Assembly (NCBI RefSeq): GCF_019175285.1
Contig: NC_056523.1
Location: 185,008,180-185,072,179 of the forward strand
Reading direction: 5' to 3'
DNA from: Sceloporus undulatus
Taxonomy: Eukaryota > Chordata > Lepidosauria > Squamata > Phrynosomatidae
DNA length: 64,000 bases
Shown here: piece after piece, positions 25,975-36,327 of the stretch
Position numbering within the stretch: the stretch's first letter is position 1
Layout: each line of letters begins with the position of its first letter
Made by a program: the position numbers and the translations under genes
Notes under the pieces: model-generated
What the model was told of the DNA's origin: nothing
Database searches by the model: none
What the model saw: the letters and a program-made list of their open reading frames with translations, nothing else

Positions 25975-28900
25975 AAATGTTAAAGCTACTTCAAGTCTCT
26001 TTATCATTTTTCACTTTTTCTCTCTCCCCTCCCTGTCCCATCCCTTTCTTCACAGTATGAAACAGTGATGTCTTCTTCAGTAGTAAATTTGTCATTCTTC
26101 AGAGTTCTGACTAGACTAAAGGTTCCTACCAAGAATGACAGCAGCATCATGTACATCCTCAAAATACTGTTCAGACACAGGAATCCTTCCCAGACCTGGA
26201 TGCCATTTGCCCAGCTATGGTTACCCATGTCATCTCAGCTTGGCATGTTGAGTTACTGCTTTTTATGGAAAAGTCATGGAAGCTGCATTGGCATGACACC
26301 AGGATCATAACTCTTCTTACAAAGCCAAAACTGCCTCTTGGAACCCTCTGTATATGTTTTCCTATGCCTGCCCGGATCTTACCTGGACATGGTGCAATAA
26401 ACTGCAAAGCACAGACCAAAGTAGACTTTTCTTTTTTGTGTAATGGTCAATTTTACAAGCAGAAATTCAAGTGAATTTACACTACAAATCTAAATCCATT
26501 TCAAAATGCTCTAAACGGTTCATAGGCAGAAGCAGAGAGGATGCTGACTTCCTTGTTATGGATCTTGCTTTGCACAATCTGTGATGCTTTGGCCTTCTTT
26601 ACATTGGCATTTCTGCACAGGAAAAATAATGCAGGAATCTTCTTTGGCTATTCTGTTTCTGGCCAGAAGAGGGCATTATGTCAGCACCAGAGCTTTCTAC
26701 ACTGCTTAATTCTGCTTTATGGTCCTCTTGTGAAAAGATGGCATATGTGTACATAGTTATATTTGTGTGTCCTCATTTTAGTCAGTCTGGGTCGGGCATC
26801 ATGCTCTGGAGCCCAGAAGGTTGCACTCTGGCCCATTATAGCTGCTCTGGAACTCTGGAGGGCTTACTATAAAGGATATTGGGAACCCTAGATTCTAGGA
26901 TCTTTTCCTATCTTTTCAGTGACTATTGCTATTCTGTGTTTTTGTATGAAGACAACACCTCTTTCTCAAGGGACTTGGTTGGAAGTGGACTTTCCTCATC
27001 TTGTCCTTGGGACATATTATGTTCCCAGTTGTAAATGCAGGGATTCGTTCGCATCAGCTGTTTAAGTTATTGTCCTGTTGGCCATGATTCTTTATCTTTT
27101 CTTTGAAACTACTCTGCCATGTAGGCCATTCTGATTATTCCTGTTTTACAGAGCTGCAGTAGCCACTCCAGATGTGGATACTGATGTGTCTAAACAGCAG
27201 TTTCATCCATGGCTTCATTAGCACAAACTAGATTTGGGGGGGGGCAATGTACATCCGGTAGGCAATGAGGTCTACCTGCTCCAATATTCACTGTGGGTTT
27301 CATTTTCTACTGTTAATGAAAACTAAAAGTGGAAGGCCACTTTTATCTCCCCTTCCCAAGCAAAGTATGGGCAAATATAGAGGAGAATTTTGCACCAGTT
27401 CTTTCATTTAAAAAAAAAACAGTTGTTTTCTGTTATGTTCTGCCTTGTGGGGGGTTCTTTACATTGCAAAAACAGCATTTGGAGTTGGTTTACATCAAGT
27501 AGAGGTACCGAATGCTGTGGGGGAGAGAGAGAGAGAGACTGCATGTTTTGACCTGTGCCTTTTCCCCTTCTGTGCCCCTTGGGCTAAAACTGATTAAGGA
27601 TTAGGATCAGCATGGCATGGTAGGATTGGCATGCCAAACTCTTAAAAAAACCCCCACACACACAAACCACCTCTCCCCTGCCAAAGACCCCTACCTTGCA
27701 TTGCATTCATAGATTAAGTCTGAAGGAAATTACTTGTACTTCATGCAACCTTCTGTTGACTTAAGAAAGTAGGAACCAGCTTGTTCGATTCCTCTGATTT
27801 CAAAGGGATGTAGGCATAAGCAGCAATCTCTGGACAGAAGCCATTAGTTCTGGAAAGGAGGCATTCCGAAAGGGTTGGACTGCAGATTTCCAGAAATGTA
27901 GGCTGTTTCACCTCTGTTTCCTCCTGGATGCAATGGAATGAGCTTATCTCCCCATGGGAGTTACAAGAGAGCTAATTAATTGATATTTCAAATGGGCAGT
28001 AGGATGCTTGGTGCAAGACTGTTACAGATCATTAATTTATTATTATTATTTTCCCACCCTCTCTTTGATTTTCTGTCCCCCAAAGATCTGAAGTTAAAAC
28101 TGGTTGAACATATTGCATCAGACCATTGCTTTGTCAGTTGTTGTCCTCTCCTGCCAAAGAGAGCTGCTGTGCCAAACCGGTGCAGATTAGAACAATCAAA
28201 CTGACAACTGTGCCTTTAACTCCTCATCCAGAAAAATGCCCTCATTTTACACCCCGCTTCTCTCTGGCTGTTGGGAATGACCATTAATCAACCCCATGGA
28301 GTTTGGTGTTAGTGGTGTTGGGGAATGTAATCTCTCTGTTTCTCTTTCTCTATGTGTGTGTAAAAGCAGAAAGGGGAAGGTACTTTCCAATGCTACACAA
28401 GCTGGCTTTGACTGGCTTATATGCAGTCGAAAGTGAGGCAATTCTCCAATAGGTGTAAGAGAGTGGATGGAGAAGCTGGGAAGATCAGAAGCCAAGCATT
28501 TGAAATGTTTTCTAGGATACCCTTTACCAAGTATTTGGAGGCTCTTACCTGGCAAATGATTCACTTCCTGGTCCTGTCTACCAGTCCATAGCAGCCAGCA
28601 GCAGAGTTATGTTTAGTTGCAAGTGTTTTACAGCTGCCATGTTAAATTTGCCATAATGCCCTTGATGTAATTTCATTCCAAGGTACTGTGGGAAGTTTTA
28701 AATGATGGCTTCCAGCCCTATGATGTGTGAGAGGGTAGGTGAATGAGGGGATAATGTACATCAATGCAGTGCCTGGCACTTCCAGAGTGCTGAATCCCTG
28801 GCAGTTTCCCAAGGATGCCACATGGCAGCACTGAGCCTGGGTGAACTAGCCCACAGTGTTGCTTATGTCTGCATTTTCATTTTCTCTTCTGTTTGCCAAG

Positions 28901-29414
28901 TGTGGGTATGATCCAGGCAACACAAATCATTCTTATGTCCCACTTATTTTAGTGTGAGTTAAGCACAGGCTAAACCCTGGGTTCAAATGTGCTGAATTAT
29001 GGCTGGTTGGTCTCTGTTGTATCTTTTCCCCTGAAGTGTGAATTTTTCAACTGCTGTTGGTCTTCCTTGGGATGCATAGAAAAACTGCATCCTCATGCCA
29101 TCTTTTTTTTTCCTTACCACAATACTTCCCATTCCACCCTGACTATTTTCAGAGTTAAGACCATAATATCGGATCCACAGCTATCATGGGCCAGATTAGT
29201 TGAGGTGGTGAAAAGGAGAACAGGGGAACCAAGCCCCCTTGCCAAGGATCTTCCCATGTCCACCCTCATCTTTCTGGACTCTTGTCATTACTTCAAGGAT
29301 GAGCACTTTTTCGCATATAAAAATGCATTCATGTAATCCAAATAGATATGTGATGTGAAGTGATGTGGTGTGTGCACGCATATGTACCACCAGAGTTCCT
29401 TGAGTAATTCCTTC

Positions 29415-29550
29415 AGTGTGTGTGTGTGTGTGTGTGTGTGTGGACTTATGGCAACCCCATGAATTTCCTAGGGTTTTCTTAGACAAGGAAGACTTGGTGG
29501 TGGTATTATCAGTTCCTTCCTCTGAAATATAACCTACAGCAGCTGGTATT
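29415..29550 (-). repeat. 5S-derived SINE, body part, reversed
   Basis: After a GT run at 29419-29441, GACTTATGGCAACCCCATGA and TAGGGTTTTCTTAGACAAGG form the body of the SINE in reverse. It faces the plus-strand copy that follows. Confidence 0.75.
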
Positions 29551-29564
29551 CAATACCCAAATCT

Positions 29565-29800
29565 AAATAACCTTAAGACACTAGATCCCATCTATCTTGG
29601 AAGCTAAGCAGGGTTAGCCCTGGTTAGTACTTGAATGGCAGACTACCAATAGACACAAGGTGCTGTAGGCTATATTTCAGAGTAAGGAAGTGGCAAAACC
29701 ATGGCAGTATTCCTTGCCTAAGAAGAGCCCAGGAAATTCATGGGGTTGCCATAAATCCGCAGGTGGCTTGAACACACACAAACACACACACACACACACA
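29565..29800 (+). repeat. 5S-rRNA-derived SINE with recognisable 5S internal promoter
   Basis: TCTTGGAAGCTAAGCAGGGT, CCTGGTTAGTACTTGAATGG and AAGGTGCTGTAGGC align with the second half of vertebrate 5S rRNA (box A, intermediate element and box C region). Then comes the body (AATTCATGGGGTTGCCATAA) and a CA run at 29775-29804. It is a SINE, not a 5S gene: the 5' half of 5S is degenerate and a foreign body is attached. Confidence 0.8.
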
Positions 29801-29821
29801 CACAGAAGGAATTGCTCAAGG

Positions 29822-30050
29822 ATCCCTGTTGGTGCAGTGGTTTGGTGCTGGTACTACAGTCAGAAGGTTGTGAGTTTGATCCTAGGACTCCAAGGTTGAG
29901 TCATCCTTCCATCCTTTTGTAAGTTTATAAAATGAGTACCCAGCTTGTTGAGGGCAATTGGCTTCCAGATTGTAAACTGCTTAGAGAGTGCTGAGTTCAC
30001 TGATAAGTGGTATAGGAATGTTATTGCTATTGCTATTGCTACCCTGTTGT
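29822..30050 (+). repeat. Sauria-type SINE
   Basis: The tRNA-like head TTGGTGCAGTGGTTTGGTGC is followed by GTTGTGAGTTTGATCC, GAGTACCCAGCTTGTTGAGG and a Bov-B-like 3' end with TATTGCTATTGCTATTGCT. This is diagnostic of squamate genomes. Confidence 0.85.
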
Positions 30051-30589
30051 GGGTGAACAATTGTTGAAGGCCACATTAAATACCCTCAAGGCATCAGATT
30101 GCATCTGACCTTGGAGGCCTCCAGCCGTCATGGAATTTGTAGCCCTACCAAAGAACCTTTCCATGCTATAGAATGTGACCTTTTGGACTGCTTTCTCCAG
30201 TTGCTTGGTTGTTGTTGTTATTATTATTATTATTATTTACTGATTTCTGTGGGTTGAAGTTTCTCCAACATTTCACCAAACATACATGGTGACATGTCAG
30301 GTGCTTGATACAATGGTGCTAGCAAGACTATAGGGGCCCTCAGTGGTAATAATGCCTTTCCCTACTTCTATGTGATCCTGGTTTCTTGCCCACTGGCCTC
30401 TCCTAAAGAACAGTAAAGTGACCCATGCATTGTTTTCCCCAACCCAAAGGGGGTGAAGGGCAGCAGATGAATCCTTGGTTCTTTACACAGGTAACAAAGA
30501 AGCATGTAGAGAAATAAGCATGTTGAGAAGGATAAAACTCTATAAAAAGTTTAAGAGGATAGAACATTGAATTTGTTTTAATTATTGTA

Positions 30590-30725
30590 GCTATTTAATT
30601 CTATTTTAATATATTTTGTATGTTTTAACTGTATGGTGTCTTTTAATCTTGTAAGCTGCCCTGAGTCCCAGCTTTGGGAGAAGAATGGTATATAAATAAA
30701 TATAATAACAACAACAACAACAATA
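30590..30725 (+). repeat. LINE 3'-tail (L2/CR1-like)
   Basis: GTAAGCTGCCCTGAGTCCCA, then TATATAAATAAATATAATAA and an (ACA)n tail, is the common 3' end of reptilian LINEs. Confidence 0.6.
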
Positions 30726-30726
30726 G

Positions 30727-31034
30727 AGGGACCAGCATGGCTGAAGTGATTGGGCTGTTGGACCACAACTCTGGAGACCAAGGTTCAAATCCCAGCTTGG
30801 CCATAAAACCCACTGGGTGACCTTGGACAAGTCACACTCTCTCAGCCTTACAAGATGGCAATGGCAACCTCTTCTGGACAAATCTTGCCAAGAAAACCCC
30901 ATGATAGTCCTTGAGGTCTTGAGTCCCTGTATTGGGAGAAAGATGGGATATAATAATAATAATAATAATAACAACAACAATAATAGAATTGCCATAACTT
31001 GCAAATGACTTGAAGGCACACAGCAACAACAACA
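30727..31034 (+). repeat. tRNA-derived SINE interrupted by a LINE tail
   Basis: The SINE runs from GGGACCAGCATGGCTGAAGT to AAAACCCCATGATAG, stops, and resumes at ATTGCCATAACTTGCAAATG. The insert (about 30909-30985) is TTGAGTCCCTGTATTGGGAG plus an (AAT)n tail, a very short LINE 3' end. Confidence 0.8.
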
Positions 31035-31935
31035 GAGGGATGTTTTCTGTTTTCAACCCACTCACCAGCTCAGTGATGCTGGTGGTCACTGCAGCTGTCT
31101 CAGCAACATGGTCCCTTTCTTTTAGTTTTAATTATTTTAGTGGATGGTGGCAAAAATAAAAATAAAGGGCCAAACAGTCTTGCCCACTGTCTTCTTGATT
31201 TCCCAAAGCATTTTATAATTGGGAAATGAAAACAGCTGGAAATGACTGTAGAATTTCCTTTAGGTGCACCACTCGTCCTGCAGAGTTCTCTCTCTCTCAT
31301 TCCTCAAATAAATACATAAATAAATGGAAAGAGAAACAGCCATTGCTACTGTGTATGCAGGAAGGCAGAAAAGTAATAAGAATTATAATAAAACATAAAA
31401 TAGAAAAGGTTTTCTTTTGTTGGACCCTGCTTGTACAGCTTTTCCAATTTTAATAGGTCAGTCCATGCTTGTTTGATACTGTGTGAGGAAGGGACATTAT
31501 GATGAACGCTTTCTAGGATTTCACCTGGGCTCAGCTTCAGTGCTAAACAATTGGAAGTAGAGACAGTTCTCTTAGGGAGGCTTGGCATTTAATGTTCGCT
31601 GTTTTATTCCCAAACGTTCATGCAAAAGACATTAGCACAACACAACACTGGATCACAACGGGAATAAAAAGGTGATATTTTCCCAGCAGGCCTGACATCT
31701 GGAGGGCAATTTTCATCCTGGAAATGCTATCAAAACTAACATTTTATTCCAAATCTAGTGGAAAGTTCTCAATGGGCACAGTATAGATATATATATACAG
31801 AAAGTGATATATACACCTAGATATTCAGATAGGGGAGCTTTTTGGTTGATTGCACCAATGCAGCTTTCAGATTTAGCTTTCTAATCAAATTAGATAGTAA
31901 TATGGATCATGTATCTTCAGTGTTAAGGAGTGTGT

Positions 31936-32152
31936 CCACACCACACAATTATACCACTTTGATGTCACTTTAACTGCCATGGTTCTCTCTTATGGAACCC
32001 TGGTATCTGTAGTTTCATGAAGTTTTGGAACTTCTCTGTGAAAGAACTCAATTGTGTCACTAAAACTAGAAATCCTATGATTCTGTAGTATGGAGGCATG
32101 ATTGTTAAAGCAGTATCAGACTACTATAATTCTGCAATGAGGATATACCTGG
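31936..32152. mobile_element. Palindromic MITE, family A, diverged
   Basis: CACACAATTATACCACTTTG pairs with AGACTACTATAATTCTGCAA, and the inner arms TGGTATCTGTAGTTTCATGA and AAAACTAGAAATCCTATGAT pair with several mismatches. It is older than the others. Confidence 0.75.
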
Positions 32153-32809
32153 GGATGTTTTCCATGCCCTACATTTGAAGATATTTGCTTTGTTCTTCCA
32201 TCAAAAACAGTAGAGCTGTTCTAGATATGTTCTCACTGTATTGAATCTGAACATAATATTTCACCATGGGTTTGGACTGGAAAATGACTACAAATTTCAA
32301 GGCTTGGCTTTCCCATTCCATGATATCACAAATGGATGCCTGCTGCAACCTGCTAGAATTGATGCACATTTTAAAAACAATTTTAACAAATGATAAAACA
32401 GTGGTGAAAGAAGGGATAAATACATGAAAACCCATGCAATGTTTTGTTTTTTTTTTTAAAGTGGTCAAATTCACTGGAAGCACTTGAGAGAAGAGCAAAA
32501 CCGATAGCAGAACTGGCATTCAAATTGCTGCTGTGAGTGTCTATAATTTCAGTTACAAAGCCAGGCACACCATTCAGATGAAGGACATGCTGTGAGATTA
32601 CTTTTCTGTTACATGTGTCTTCCCTATCAAGTTCAATTCAGCATGTATATGCTTCCTGAGATCTGGAACGTAGTTTCAGATTCTGCAACAACCAAGTTGT
32701 TTTGTCTGCTTGTTCACTGAGACCAGCATCCTTCATCTTGATTATAACTGAAAATCCTGGATTGAATCCCCCTCCTTCCCCATTAGATACTTAAAAACAA
32801 GGTGGGAAT

Positions 32810-32930
32810 TGGGCAGCCCTACAGATGTTGGATTGCAAATCCCATCCTCCATCACAATTGGCAGTGCTGGCTAGGGCTGCTGGAAATTGAGCTCCAGCAA
32901 TATGCAGAATGGCACACAATTAACACCTTG
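32810..32930. repeat. Palindromic ACTACAACTCCCA-type repeat
   Basis: CTACAGATGTTGGATTGCAA and GGAAATTGAGCTCCAGCAAT flank AGTGCTGGCTAGGGCTGCTG. Related worn copies are near 215-345, 11270-11340, 36440-36510, 44725-44770, 46195-46300, 46400-46475, 61395-61510 and 61960-62060. Confidence 0.55.
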
Positions 32931-32995
32931 CTAGAGGAGGATGCCTAGGGGGCTGAAGCTGTACTTTCAGTCCTCCACACCTCTTGCACTCAGAT

Positions 32996-33211
32996 TGTTG
33001 TTGTGTGCCTTCAGATTGTTTCCAACTTATGATAACTCTAATATGACCCTATGATGGAGTTTTCTTGGTGGGATTGGTTCAGAGGAGGTTTGCCATTACC
33101 TTTACCTGAGACTGAGACCATGTCACTTGCCCATGGTTACCCAGTGGGTTTCCATAGCCAAGCTGGGAATTGTAGTCGAATAGTCAAACCACTAAGCCAC
33201 ACTGGCTCACC
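32996..33211 (-). repeat. tRNA-derived squamate SINE, near full length, reversed
   Basis: TTGTTGTTGTGTGCCTTCAG begins the reversed tail and AACCACTAAGCCACACTGGC ends the head. Confidence 0.88.
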
Positions 33212-33330
33212 ATAACAAGGTTAGCACTATTACATTCTGCTTACATGTGGCTAGACTTTTTAGGAACTGTTCAGATATGCCCACATCAAAAGATGTAACT
33301 CTCAGAAGTGCTTTCTTTCTTTCCTTTAAT

Positions 33331-33668
33331 GGAGAGCTGCATGGCACAGTGGTTTGAGCAATGGACTACAGCTCTGGAGACTATGGTTCGAATCCTTGCT
33401 CAACCATGGAAACCCACTGGGTGACCTTTGGCAGAGCACATTCTCTGAGCCTCAGGGGAAGGCAAAGGTAAACCCTCTATAAAGTACTCTTGCTAAAAAA
33501 AACCTGTGATAAGCTCACCTTAGGGTTGCCATAAGTCAATTTTTTTTTTGTTACTTGCTTTGTTGTATATGCATATGTATGCTGTAAACCGCTTTGATCA
33601 TAGGAAAAGCGGTATACAAATAAAACATATTATTATTATTATTAAATGACTTGAAGGCACACAACAAC
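33331..33668 (+). repeat. tRNA-derived SINE interrupted near its 3' end by a LINE tail
   Basis: The SINE runs to TTGCCATAAGTCA and resumes at AATGACTTGAAGGCACACAA. The insert at about 33540-33645 reads GCTGTAAACCGCTTTGATCA, GCGGTATACAAATAAAACAT and (ATT)n, a LINE 3' end. Confidence 0.82.
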
Positions 33669-34396
33669 ACATAACTAACTCTCTCTTCCCACCTCAATCA
33701 AAATGTATTTAGGCCAGGCCTAGTGACTACTAACGTAAGCCAGAGCTCCCAGAGAGTCAAAGTGCCAGGAATTTGAAGTCACCTGCTACTCCTCCCCTTC
33801 CTTAGCCTTCTTTAGGTTTAGCTGAAATTGTCATAGTAGATAGGGGAAGTAGCAATGAATTTTCTACCAGCAACAAGGTAGAGCCATGAGCTATCCTTGT
33901 TGTAATTAGAGTTTCCATATCTTAGAGCTTGGGCACTCTTTCTCAGTCCTCCGAATGAGGGAGAGGGATCTCAGCCTTGAAAAGTGTGTCCATATATATT
34001 TTCCTCATTATTAGACCCAGTGACTGGTATTCTAGATGTGCTACGTAGTTGCCTAACTATCTTAGTTATGTAACTAAGAAGTGCCCAATCTACTGTGACT
34101 TAGCAGCAGCCGCCACTGTGAGCAATGGGCATCTGTTCTCTTGTTGACCATGAGGCAGCAGGCTGGCATTTCTACCACCATCCACCAGCAATTTCCAGTG
34201 AAACAATCCAAAGTAGGTTCCCTCTTGCAGTTTCTCATAGAGGAGATCATTAGTAGAAGAAAGATGGAAATGTCAGTCTGCTGTGTCCCAACCAACAGGA
34301 GAACCGTGTCATACTTAATGACATCATATGGGGCTGTCCTTTGTCACATCACCAGCATCCACCTACTGTGACATAACAAGGGGTCATTCCCTACGT

Positions 34397-34720
34397 CAGT
34401 GATGGCGAACCTTTTAGGGGCCAAGTGCCCAAACTGAAAGGCTTTCCGGCACTGGGTGTTACCTGGTGCTGTGGGCAAAATTTCTGGGGTGAGACTTCTT
34501 CCCCCCACCCTCCCAGACCTAAAGGCCCTGCGGGGGCAAGGAAAAATGAAAAGGAACAGGCACACAACTCTTCCTCCTCCTCCCCCCCCCCCATCAACCC
34601 TGGCCTTTAGTTGCCTCCAGAAAGGCAACTGGAAGCTGGGGAAGGTCAGGAAGGAGGAGGAACAAGCACATGCCCTCAGAGAGGCTCTCTGGCACACCAG
34701 CCATAAATTCATCATCACAG
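34397..34720. mobile_element. SPIN-like hAT element with 8-bp target duplication
   Basis: The left end CAGTGATGGCGAACCTTTTA and the right end GGCACACCAGCCATAAATTC…ATCATCACAG are worn inverted repeats like those of the SPIN/OposCharlie hAT group. The flanks CCCTACGT (34389-34396) and CCCTAGGT (34721-34728) differ by one base. The 324-bp body has no transposase. Confidence 0.8.
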
Positions 34721-35647
34721 CCCTAGGTCATAGGTTTTGGCCCTCAAATCTCAAGGCCTGGGATAGTCCTGACCAGGCAACCCAGTTGTAATACAGTAAT
34801 TATGAGGATATTGGTGATTTGGTTGTGAATGGGCGATTGAGACCCAAGTGCATGATAAAAGCCCTGTTGGCGGAGATGAAAACTTTTAGTTTTCAATACA
34901 GCTGCCTGCCTTTTTTACTTTCCATAGCAAACTGTCACTTGGGATGGTCATGATGAAAGCTGGCACATCAAAATGTATTATTGTTCCACTGTAGATGTCT
35001 TGAAGGTGGATTTTCCTCCTTTTGAACATAGGACTTCTAGAGAAGAGTACAATATCATGCTACACTTATACTAATCCTTGGTGATATCAAGCAGGGATGG
35101 GCAGCATGCAATACATAAACTGTGTGTGGGCTACTGGCTGTTTATTTCACATCCCCTTCCCCGTATCCCTACTGCTGCTGCCCAATTTACAGCTGTGATG
35201 ATAGCCAAAGTGTCCAACATTTTCTACTACACCTCTGAGCACTGGCAGCATTGGTACAACTGTGACCAAAATCTCCTTTCAAACATGTTCCCATGCCTCA
35301 TAACCAGGCATGTGCTTCTCCACAAGCAGCCTTGTGTACTATCTATGAACCAAGAATTCTCAGCACCTTTACTAGAGTCCAGTTCCCAGAATCTTTAGGG
35401 GAGGACAACCACAGCAGTTAAAGTGGCATGAAAAAGATTATAGATTTTTGGTGCAGCAGTATCTCTAAGACACCATTTCATCATAGGGTTGCAAGAGTGA
35501 AAATTGGAGAGGGATCCTGTACCATTAATGGTTATATAGAAGAAGGTATCACTTCTTGCCTACTGAAATTCCTTCTAATACACAACTATTAAAGGTATAG
35601 GGACTGTCTTGAGTCTTCAGTTTGACAATCTTATTTCATCAGATGAC

Positions 35648-35653
35648 TTTATT
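35648..35653 (-). terminator. Candidate polyadenylation signal of the LMX1-family gene
   Basis: TTTATT on the plus strand reads AATAAA on the minus strand, 526 bp beyond the stop codon. It is the nearest canonical hexamer I noticed. Confidence 0.3.
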
Positions 35654-36178
35654 CTTTGACATCTAATCTTTTTTCCACCTCTATGTTGATAATTCATGAA
35701 AAGGGAACTTCTAAGTTTTACCACTGTTAAAGGAAATTAATAAGGAAAAAACCAGATAGAGCGATGTCATGAAAAGCTGCACACGAGCCCCTGAAATCTT
35801 GCCCTTAGGAAAATCTAGAGCTCCCACCATCTTCTTCTGCCTATGAGTCAAGCTAGCCTTAATGCCCTACAGTTTAAACACAAAAACACACTTGTATAAG
35901 TATAGCTACACAATGAGAAATTGTCCATCAATTGAATGTTGGGTGAGGAGAAGAGAGAGGCAGTGTAGCCAGGTCCTCCAAGACTCTGTGGTCAATACCC
36001 AGGAGGTAGCACCCAAAAGCCTGTGAGACAGCCTCACATGCCTTATTGGCTTTGAAGGGTCCAGAGAGTTCTTCCAAACAGATAGATATTTAGGGTTTGC
36101 TCCTCTGTGCCATTTCCCCTTCTTCTAGCCCAGAGTGTGGCATATATCAGATGGGAGAGCCAAGAAATGTCCCCATGG

Positions 36179-36327
36179 TCAGGAGGTGAAATAGGAGCTC
36201 TGCATGGAGTAGAGCCGGTCAATGGGGTTTCCCACTCGGGTTTGCAGGAGGTTGGCTTCCGCCGCTGACAACAGGCAGTCGCCCAAGTGACCAATGGTCT
36301 CGCTGTCCATGTCGTGGAAGACACCTT
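36179..36327 (-). CDS. LMX1-family last coding exon
   Basis: This exon encodes [30 protein letters not shown] and [19 protein letters not shown], then TGA. The terminal block is a hallmark of LMX1 proteins. LMX1A ends NSYFTS and LMX1B ends SSYFAS, whereas this one ends SSYFTS. The acceptor is TTTAGATTCAG. Confidence 0.96.

Larger units (their letters stand above)
24587..36178. other. 3' flank of CHCHD5 and intergenic DNA to the LMX1-family stop
   Basis: No gene was recognised. Repeats listed separately cover parts of 29.4-34.7 kb. 25.0-29.4 kb is mostly unique-looking, with two small hairpins near 25.63-25.75 kb and short open frames on both strands at 26.0-26.8 kb that resemble no family I know. 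The region should include the LMX1-family 3'UTR next to 36.18 kb. Confidence 0.6.

Noticed and set aside
26004-26419. Overlapping open frames on both strands in the CHCHD5 flank
   Set aside because: No recognisable protein family, no consistent splice sites, and both strands are equally open, as expected by chance.
29565-29670. Possible 5S rRNA gene
   Set aside because: Only the second half of 5S is recognisable, with many changes, and it is fused to a repeated SINE body.
30606-31019. Open frames with runs of Leu/Ile or Asn
   Set aside because: They are translations of AAT/ACA microsatellite tails of LINEs and SINEs.
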